Assembly: GCA_029937205.1 (NCBI GenBank)
Contig: JAPYQV010000127.1
Span: forward strand, 1 to 7,412
Direction of reading: 5' to 3'
Length of the DNA: 7,412 nucleotides
DNA from: Alphaproteobacteria bacterium
GTDB taxonomy: Bacteria > Pseudomonadota > Alphaproteobacteria > UBA828
Each line of letters begins with the position of its first letter. The first letter of the stretch is position 1. Shown one piece after another: positions 1 through 4,515 of the stretch. The position numbers were made by a program, and so were the translations under genes. The notes beneath the pieces were generated by a model. That model saw only the letters and a program-made list of their open reading frames with translations, made no database searches and had not been told where the DNA came from.

Positions 1-153
1 GGCAATTTCGATAAAATGGTCGCCTTGCGGGAGAAATATTTCACACCGCCTTATCCGGCCGACACCATCGTCGAAATCACCGGCTTGGCGCTACCGGAAC
101 TCGAAATTGAAATCGAAGCCATGGCCTTTGTTGAAGGCGAAATAATCGGCTGA
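1..153 (+). CDS. Rid (YjgF/YER057c/UK114) family protein, C-terminal part
   Basis: Only the last 50 residues lie in the window; the gene begins upstream. The visible part contains YFTPPYPADTIVEITGL followed by LPELEIEIEAMAFVEG. This is the closing beta-strand region of the Rid fold, which in canonical RidA ends in a PARSCVEV...LP...IEIEAIA pattern. Rid proteins are small cytosolic trimers. Canonical RidA hydrolyses reactive enamine/imine intermediates produced by PLP enzymes. In my hand alignment the arginine of the canonical PARS motif (Arg105 in bacterial RidA), which binds the substrate carboxylate, is an aspartate here (PADT). The protein therefore probably belongs to one of the Rid subfamilies without that arginine, and deaminase activity should not be assumed. 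It converges on the oxygenase gene at 177, with 23 bases between the stop codons and no clear terminator. Family assignment is fairly secure; function is open. Confidence 0.8.
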   Translation, partial: GNFDKMVALREKYFTPPYPADTIVEITGLALPELEIEIEAMAFVEGEIIG

Positions 154-176
154 TCGATCGCTCGACCGGGCGGCCG

Positions 177-1067
177 CTACGGCGCCTCTTCCTGCTGCAG
201 GGCGAAGATGGAGCTGTAGCCGCCGGACCAATCGGGCGGCAGACGCGCCGGGTAGGGGTCGAACTCCGCGTGGCGGGCCGGGCTACCGCGCACAATTTCG
301 CCGTTGTGACGTGATGGCGTCGGGTTGGCCGTAATCGGCAGGGCATCGGCGGAGGAAAAAGCGTTCAACAAAAGTGGCCGCGATTTGCTTGGGTGATTGT
401 TGACCTTGGAGCCGTGCAGCGTACGGCAATGATGCACGGTGATCGAGCCGACCGGGCCTTTCAGATAGACAGCGTCTTCCAGCGCGACCTTCCCGAGATC
501 GTTGTCGCTCAGACAGCCGACCCACTGATCGTCACTGTTGTACTGATTAAAAATCTCACCCTTGTGGCTGCCGGGAACAACTCCCATGGGCCCGATCATG
601 TCATCCACATCGTCGAGATAGAGGCCGATCGTGAGGACGCTATAATTGGTGTGCGGCCAAAATTGGATGTCTTGGTGCCACTTGATTTCCTCACCGCCGC
701 CAGACCATTTGAAATTGAGCTTCGAGTGATGAAATTTCACATCCGGGCCGAGTAGGTCTTCGGCCAAATCGGTGATCATGGAATTGGCGGCAAATTCCCA
801 ATAGGTGGGGTCATGCTCCACCGGCTGGGTGAGGCGGCGAAGCTTCGGCGCTGCGCTGGTATGGCCCGCTTCCACATCAAATTTATCGTCTGAAACGCTG
901 ATCGTACGGCTTTCGTCAATCATGCGCTCGGTCACCTCACCGAGGCGCTTCAGCCAGGCCTCGCTTACAAAGCGCTCTTTGAGCAAATACCCGTTGTCGA
1001 AATAAGATTCGCGTTCCGCCTGGGTCAAAATTTTCGGCGCGTGGGCCAACACCTTTTCCGGCGTCAT
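177..1067 (-). CDS. Phytanoyl-CoA dioxygenase (PhyH) family Fe(II)/2-oxoglutarate oxygenase
   Basis: A 296-residue cytosolic protein of the PhyH superfamily. Its members use Fe(II), O2 and 2-oxoglutarate to hydroxylate small molecules, for example ectoine, fatty acyl-CoAs and natural-product intermediates. The iron facial triad is visible as H131-x-D133 (WHQDIQFWPH) and distal H218 in CRTLHGS. R230 in SKSRPLLL is the expected 2-oxoglutarate carboxylate anchor. The motif GPMGVVPGSHKG (159-170) is the usual loop before the second half of the double-stranded beta helix. I start it at the ATG at 1067, with an AGGA about 12 bases upstream. A TTG at 1088 would add seven residues (MAGKKDI) but has no obvious ribosome-binding site. 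The length is normal for the family. It stands alone on its strand, with a Rid gene converging and a decayed MCP fragment upstream, so context does not give a substrate. Fold and cofactors are confident; the substrate is unknown. Confidence 0.88.
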   Translation of the reverse strand: MTPEKVLAHAPKILTQAERESYFDNGYLLKERFVSEAWLKRLGEVTERMIDESRTISVSDDKFDVEAGHTSAAPKLRRLTQPVEHDPTYWEFAANSMITDLAEDLLGPDVKFHHSKLNFKWSGGGEEIKWHQDIQFWPHTNYSVLTIGLYLDDVDDMIGPMGVVPGSHKGEIFNQYNSDDQWVGCLSDNDLGKVALEDAVYLKGPVGSITVHHCRTLHGSKVNNHPSKSRPLLLNAFSSADALPITANPTPSRHNGEIVRGSPARHAEFDPYPARLPPDWSGGYSSIFALQQEEAP

Positions 1068-1177
1068 GATGTCTTTCTTTCCTGCCAATCCAAGCCCGCA
1101 GTTTAGGCTTCACGGCAAGGCCATACAATAGGTGTGGGTGCGTGCACGCATACAGAAAGAGGGACACCTCTTGAGTA

Positions 1178-1455
1178 CCCTTCGCCGATCATCTGACTGA
1201 TTTCAGACAGGTTGCAGACCGTTTCGTTGGTCTTCTGTGCTTCCTGCGCGGCACCTTATGCGATGCTGGCGAATTACGGCAATTGACGACCCAAATTCTT
1301 CGGCCGCACTGGCGACGGTTTGCATATTTGCGGTCGATTGTTCGGAGGTTGCGGCAACCACACGGCTCTAACGTCTGGTTTCCTCAGCCATCGCCGCCAT
1401 GGCTTCGGACGAACCGAACATTTCTGTTGAAGCGGAGAAGATCGAAGAAATATTT
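1178..1455 (-). pseudogene. Methyl-accepting chemotaxis protein fragment, degenerate
   Basis: Reading the minus strand gives stretches typical of the cytoplasmic signalling domain of alphaproteobacterial chemoreceptors. In order they are FSASTEMFGSSEAMAAMAEETRR, a TAG stop (1370-1368), SRVVAATSEQ, STANMQTVASAAEEFGSSI and, after a frame change near 1261-1268, AAQEAQKTNETV and NLSEISQMIGEG. Intact receptors read roughly SASTEM..SA..M.A.AEETSRQ...VAAASEQ...N.QTVASAAEEL..SI..I..QV..S..IA..A..EAQ.TN.TV..L....Q.IG. The order of blocks is right. About six to ten codons are missing at the frameshift (between IRQ and IA), and a second in-frame stop (TAA, 1258-1256) follows. The continuation that should hold the conserved DIAEQTNLLALNATIEAARAG tip is absent. 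No membrane, HAMP or sensor portion is present. It is a non-functional relic; no product is expected. Confidence 0.8.
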
Positions 1456-1520
1456 CGTCGGCACGGGCAATTGGTTATTAGAGTATGTCGTTAATATGAT
1501 TGGTAAAATTAATTATTTGT

Positions 1521-1550
1521 TATGAATTAATGAGTTCATTGAAATTCATA
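1521..1550. repeat. Long nested inverted repeat (8 + 5 bp arms)
   Basis: Outer arms TATGAATT (1521-1528) and AATTCATA (1543-1550) are perfect reverse complements. Directly inside, AATGA (1529-1533) pairs with TCATT (1536-1540), leaving a GT centre and a 2-base GA bulge at 1541-1542. In total 26 of 30 bases take part in the dyad. It could be an operator for a dimeric regulator or the base of a hairpin. There is no U-tract, so a terminator is unlikely. AT-rich DNA yields chance palindromes, but this length is unusual. Confidence 0.45.
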
Positions 1551-1595
1551 TGGTCGTGCGGCCTCATCTAGCGCGATCAAATTGGAATAAGAAAA

Positions 1596-1615
1596 TTCAG
1601 ACTTCCCTATCTGAA
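1596..1615. repeat. Inverted repeat TTCAGA-N8-TCTGAA
   Basis: Perfect 6-base arms, TTCAGA (1596-1601) and TCTGAA (1610-1615), are separated by 8 bases. Half-site centres are 14 bases apart, not an exact helical turn. The layout could suit a dimeric DNA-binding protein, and the site lies about 180 bases upstream of the regulator start. It is not a TTGAT-N4-ATCAA FNR/FixK box. Function is unproven. Confidence 0.3.
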
Positions 1616-1648
1616 AATGCATAATGAGCGTCGAGTGATTGGAAAATG

Positions 1649-1668
1649 TCGGTGTGTGCCGATTTTTT
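1649..1668 (+). terminator. Small hairpin followed by six T residues
   Basis: TCGG (1649-1652) and CCGA (1659-1662) form a short stem around a TGTGTG loop, followed by T6 (1663-1668). AAAA at 1643-1646 can pair with part of the T tract across one mismatch, so the structure could work in both directions. No intact plus-strand gene lies upstream. It is therefore either a leftover terminator of lost genes or an attenuator in the leader of the regulator gene. The core stem of only four Watson-Crick pairs is weak. Confidence 0.3.
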
Positions 1669-1702
1669 GGCAAATTAAACAGTAGCTTGGACCAATAAAA
1701 AA

Positions 1703-1729
1703 TTGCTTCCCTGACGATTCCGGGAGCAA
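1703..1729. repeat. Inverted repeat TTGCTTCCC / GGGAGCAA
   Basis: TTGCTTCCC (1703-1711) and GGGAGCAA (1722-1729) form eight base pairs with one bulged T around a 10-base spacer. It ends 67 bases before the GTG start of the Crp/Fnr gene. That is a position where an autoregulatory operator or a leader hairpin would sit. There is no T tract after it. Confidence 0.35.
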
Positions 1730-1796
1730 ATAACAACAAAAATATGAAATAGGAAATTGTCGGCGAGATATATACATCAAACGGGAGAACTAACCG

Positions 1797-2570
1797 GTGA
1801 GCCAAAAAAACAGCTTGATGACCGCGTCAGCGGTTGGTGCAAAAAACGATGGCTTGGCGGTAAATAGCCAGGGTTTCACGTTTGCTTCCACTCTCGATTG
1901 GCGCCGGCTGGAAAGCATTCAAGCTGTTCGAATTCGCCAGAGTATTGTGACAAAGCCGACAACCGTGCTCAAACAGGGTCAAATAGCCACTTCATTCTAT
2001 TCCCTGCTTGAAGGATGGGGGCTGAGATACAGATTGTTGAGCGACGGCCGGCGGCAAATTCTATCCTTTCTTCTCCCCGGAGACCCGGTAACGCTGAGCG
2101 CATTGTCGCCGCGTCCATTGGCTTATTCCGTGCAATTGCTTTCGGAAGCGGTAGTTAGTGAATTCGATATCGATCTCATGAACAGGCACATGCGGGAGAA
2201 CGATGAACTGCGTCAGAGCGCCAACGCCTGCTTTGAGCGCGAACTCGCCATGGCTGACGAACATATGATCAATTTAGGCCGGCGATCCGCGAAGGAACGA
2301 ATCGCCCACCTCATGTTGGAGTTCGACACGCTGCTCCATATGCGCGGGGCTGTTCACGGCGGACAAATATTCATACCACTGCGCCAACGCCATTTGGCCG
2401 ACGCACTCGGTCTGACGACAATTCATGTCAACCGGACGCTTCGTGCGTTGCGCGATGAAAAATTGATCGATCTGCGCGGCGGAATCTTGAGCATTCTCGA
2501 CCGCGAAAGATTAATGGCCCTGGCTGGATTTGACGGTGCTTATCTTTCAGCCGGGACAGTTACCGGCTAG
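1797..2570 (+). CDS. Crp/Fnr-family transcriptional regulator
   Basis: A 257-residue cytosolic DNA-binding protein. Residues about 40-130 form the cyclic-nucleotide-binding-like beta barrel (SLLEGWGLRYRLLSDGRRQILSFLLPGD). Residues about 135-185 form the dimerisation helix (GRRSAKERIAHLMLEF), and about 195-221 the winged helix-turn-helix (RQRHLADALGLTTIHVNRTL), with the wing at EKLIDLRGGILSI. The only cysteine is C144, so an Fnr-type [4Fe-4S] cluster is not possible. It resembles the many rhizobial Crp/Fnr proteins whose signal is unknown. The recognition helix reads TTIHVNR where Fnr has VETISR, so the TTGAT half-site specificity is not expected. The start is GTG at 1797, with GGGAG nine bases upstream; an in-frame ATG at 1818 is an alternative. 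It lies 146 bases upstream of the cyclase-CobW-amidase cluster in the same direction and is a candidate regulator of it, but that link is inference. Confidence 0.9.
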   Translation: MSQKNSLMTASAVGAKNDGLAVNSQGFTFASTLDWRRLESIQAVRIRQSIVTKPTTVLKQGQIATSFYSLLEGWGLRYRLLSDGRRQILSFLLPGDPVTLSALSPRPLAYSVQLLSEAVVSEFDIDLMNRHMRENDELRQSANACFERELAMADEHMINLGRRSAKERIAHLMLEFDTLLHMRGAVHGGQIFIPLRQRHLADALGLTTIHVNRTLRALRDEKLIDLRGGILSILDRERLMALAGFDGAYLSAGTVTG

Positions 2571-2637
2571 CCAACTCCAAATTGCGCTACGCGGCAGCTC
2601 TATACCGCACCATTTGAATTCCGTTGCATGCTTCTGC

Positions 2638-2668
2638 TGGCGCGCTCAACAGCGCGCTGCTATTGTTT
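2638..2668 (+). terminator. Possible rho-independent terminator after the regulator gene
   Basis: A perfect 7-base stem GCGCGCT (2640-2646) / AGCGCGC (2651-2657) with a CAAC loop, extendable by two G-T pairs, begins 70 bases after the regulator stop codon. It is followed by TGCTATTGTTT, a T-rich but broken tail. The stem is strong and the T tract poor, so termination may be partial. It would separate the regulator from the downstream operon. Confidence 0.4.
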
Positions 2669-2695
2669 GGCCAAACCGGGAAACAGAAAAATACT
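2665..2695 (+). promoter_or_regulatory. Candidate promoter with 12-base palindrome over the -35 region
   Basis: GTTTGGCCAAAC (2665-2676) is a perfect 12-base palindrome. It overlaps a possible -35 element TTGGCC (2667-2672). A -10-like AATACT (2690-2695) follows at 17 bases spacing. Each hexamer matches the sigma-70 consensus at four of six positions. Transcription would start near 2702, just before the ribosome-binding site AGGGAGG (2705-2711) of the cyclase gene. A palindrome over the -35 is a typical repressor-operator layout. The promoter call is weak; the palindrome itself is certain. Confidence 0.3.
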
Positions 2696-2716
2696 CGATA
2701 AATCAGGGAGGCTCAA

Positions 2717-3421
2717 ATGGGTCAGCAGATGATCGATCTGACGTTGAAGCTGACGGACAACATGCCGGCGCACAAACTGTTCCAGCGGCCTGTTATCGTC
2801 CCGCATTACACGCATGAAAAAACCATGAAGGATTTCGAGCTCGGCACGCCCAACGACCGGCTCTCCTTCGCCACCACTTTTTTGGGCATGGTCGATCATA
2901 TCGGCACCCATGTGGACGCCTTCTATCACACCAACCCCAAGGGCGACACGGTCGACAATATGCCGCTCGACATGTTCATGGGGAAATCGGTGTGCTTCGA
3001 CATGCGCCACATTCCAGACCTCGGCGATATCGATGTGTCCGATCTTGAAGAAGCGGAGGAAAAGGCCGGCGTCAAAGTGGACGGCCATATTGTTCTGATG
3101 TGCACCGGGCTGCATGAGCGCCACTATCCGGACGTGAAAGTGGTATGGAGCAATGCCGGCATTACCGCAGCCGCAACCCATTGGCTGGCGGATCGCGGTT
3201 CCAAACTGCACGGCGTGGAGGGACCCTCCACCGACAAGCCGTCGGATAATCTCTTTCCCAACCATCGTGTCTGCCGCGATCGGGGCATCACCCATTACGA
3301 GTGGCTGATTAATCTTGAGCAGCTCGTCGGTAAGGGCGAATACCAATTTTTCGGCCCGCCGATTAAAATCGGCGATGGCAGCGGGGCGCCGGTGCGCGCC
3401 TGGGCCATGGTGGACGGTTGA
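2717..3421 (+). CDS. Cyclase-family metal-dependent hydrolase (KynB/isatin hydrolase-like)
   Basis: A 234-residue protein of the cyclase/KynB superfamily. Members use Zn(II) or Mn(II) to open amide or lactam-type bonds (N-formylkynurenine, isatin) or act in polyketide cyclisation. The metal motif is H61-I-G-T-H65-V-D67-A-F-Y-H71. The usual HxGTHxDxPxH proline is replaced by F69, as in some other family members. GVEGPSTDKP (156-165) and H173 with E185 (NHRVCRDRGITHYEWLINL) match the later conserved blocks that complete the active site. There is no signal peptide, so it is cytosolic. A strong ribosome-binding site AGGGAGG lies five bases before the ATG. It is the first gene of a tight cluster with a COG0523 GTPase (11-base gap) and an amidase. 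This suggests the GTPase helps load its metal. I do not call it kynB: no other kynurenine-pathway gene is present, and the active-site motif differs. The substrate is unknown. Confidence 0.87.
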   Translation: MGQQMIDLTLKLTDNMPAHKLFQRPVIVPHYTHEKTMKDFELGTPNDRLSFATTFLGMVDHIGTHVDAFYHTNPKGDTVDNMPLDMFMGKSVCFDMRHIPDLGDIDVSDLEEAEEKAGVKVDGHIVLMCTGLHERHYPDVKVVWSNAGITAAATHWLADRGSKLHGVEGPSTDKPSDNLFPNHRVCRDRGITHYEWLINLEQLVGKGEYQFFGPPIKIGDGSGAPVRAWAMVDG

Positions 3422-3432
3422 TCCGCTAAGGC

Positions 3433-4500
3433 ATGTCTCGGCTCAATCCTGGCGAAGCCGATCAACGCATACCGATCACTCTTCTGAGCGGATTTTTGGG
3501 TGCGGGCAAAACCACGCTCATCAATCATCTGCTGAGCGACCCGGCGGCGGGAAAAATCGCCGTCATCGTCAATGAGTTCGGCGAGATCGGTATTGACGGC
3601 GATCTCATTGCGCGTGCCACAGAGGACATGCTCGAACTCACCAATGGCTGCATCTGTTGCGCTGCCCAGGGTGACCTTTTGGATGGCCTGAATAAGCTCT
3701 TCATGCGCAAAGTGGGCCTTCTGGAGCCGCGCATTGAATTTGATAAGATCGTTATCGAAACCACCGGTATCGCCGATCCATCACCGCTTGCCAAACTGCT
3801 CTATACGGATTTAAAGCTCGATCTGACGTTCAAACTGGACGCGGTTCTGACCGTGGTCGATCTCAAGCATGTGGAACTAGAGATTGCCAATTCGATCGAA
3901 GCGCAGAAGCAGATCGCCATCGCCGACAAGATAATTTTCAACAAACGCGATTTGGTTGACGACGCCGAATTCGAGCGTGCCGTCGCTGTCGTCAGTGCGC
4001 TCAACCCCTATTCGCGCAAGGAGGTCACATCACACGGTGCCCTGCCGGTCGAGAAAATTGTCGATCTCGATATTTTCGATCCTAAAAACCGCGACGACGC
4101 AATTGGTGATTGGCTGGGTCAGACTGAAGCGGAGGCCGGGCATAGCCACGCGCATGAGCATACCCCGGAGGTGAGCGCGGTTTGCCTGCGGGATAGCCGC
4201 GTCATGGACTGGAACCTGATACTGCGCTTCTTCGTCGAACTGACCGAGGTGTTGGGTGAGGATTTGTACCGTGTGAAGGGTCTCGTGCAATTCGATAACG
4301 TCGATAGGCCGGTTATTATGCAGGGCGTTCAGGCGACCTTCAGTCCGCCGACCTATGCCGATAGCTGGCCGCGCGGCGTGCCGGAAACCCGCATTGTCGT
4401 GATCGGCAGGGGACTGGACCGGGCCGATCTCGAAGCCCGCTTCGCTGCCTGTGTGTTCACCCCTCCGGACATGCTCGACCGCGGCAGCGGCGCCATATGA
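3433..4500 (+). CDS. CobW/COG0523-family GTP-binding protein (metallochaperone type)
   Basis: A 355-residue G3E-class GTPase. Walker A is GFLGAGKTT (20-28). The family-defining metal site GCICC is at 72-76, the switch region ETTGIADPSP at 109-118, and the guanine-specificity motif NKRD at 160-163. A short histidine cluster HSHAHEH (227-233) lies in the linker before the C-terminal CobW domain (about 236-350, GLVQFDNVDRPVIMQGVQ). The family includes CobW (cobalt, B12 synthesis), zinc-limitation proteins (YeiR, ZigA), ZNG1 and nitrile-hydratase activators; it couples GTP hydrolysis to metal delivery. No cobalamin genes are nearby, so a B12 role is unlikely. The position 11 bases after a metal-dependent hydrolase and 15 bases before an amidase favours a dedicated chaperone for the cyclase. 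The start is ATG at 3433 with only a short TAAGG-like ribosome-binding site, consistent with translational coupling. Family is certain; client and metal are inference. Confidence 0.93.
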   Translation: MSRLNPGEADQRIPITLLSGFLGAGKTTLINHLLSDPAAGKIAVIVNEFGEIGIDGDLIARATEDMLELTNGCICCAAQGDLLDGLNKLFMRKVGLLEPRIEFDKIVIETTGIADPSPLAKLLYTDLKLDLTFKLDAVLTVVDLKHVELEIANSIEAQKQIAIADKIIFNKRDLVDDAEFERAVAVVSALNPYSRKEVTSHGALPVEKIVDLDIFDPKNRDDAIGDWLGQTEAEAGHSHAHEHTPEVSAVCLRDSRVMDWNLILRFFVELTEVLGEDLYRVKGLVQFDNVDRPVIMQGVQATFSPPTYADSWPRGVPETRIVVIGRGLDRADLEARFAACVFTPPDMLDRGSGAI

Positions 4501-4515
4501 CGGAAGGATGAAGGT

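Larger units (their letters stand above)
1470..1796. other. AT-rich intergenic region upstream of the Crp/Fnr regulator
   Basis: No convincing gene is present here. By hand count, 1501-1800 is about 37% G+C, and the line at 1501-1560 is only about 27%, clearly below the flanking genes. Short ORFs in it have no recognisable protein features. The stretch carries several inverted repeats (1521-1550, 1596-1615, 1649-1668, 1703-1729), listed separately. It probably contains the promoter and control region of the regulator starting at 1797, but I could not identify a convincing -35/-10 pair. Confidence 0.6.

Noticed and set aside
154..176. Short palindromes (TCGA...TCGA, GCGGCCGC) between the Rid and PhyH stops
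   Set aside because: They are too short and lack a T tract, so I do not call a terminator or other site.
393..755. 120-residue plus-strand ORF inside the PhyH gene
   Set aside because: It is a shadow of the PhyH reading frame; the minus strand contains the full iron and 2-oxoglutarate motif set.
1283..1525. 80-residue plus-strand ORF
   Set aside because: It is antisense to most of the MCP relic, is Arg-rich with no domain, and has no ribosome-binding site. It is a by-product of the decayed minus-strand gene.
1536..1805. 89-residue minus-strand ORF in the AT-rich region, with a hydrophobic FIFLLLFAPGIV segment
   Set aside because: It overlaps the regulator start and has no clear ribosome-binding site. 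The single hydrophobic stretch is what AT-rich DNA gives by chance. A small membrane protein cannot be fully excluded.
2660..3346. 228-residue minus-strand ORF antisense to the cyclase
   Set aside because: The plus-strand cyclase has recognisable catalytic motifs and a strong ribosome-binding site. The antisense frame shows no family features and is open because of codon bias.
3433..4500. CobW proper of cobalamin biosynthesis
   Set aside because: No cobalamin genes are in the window and the neighbours are hydrolases. The GCICC and His cluster fit general COG0523 metallochaperones.
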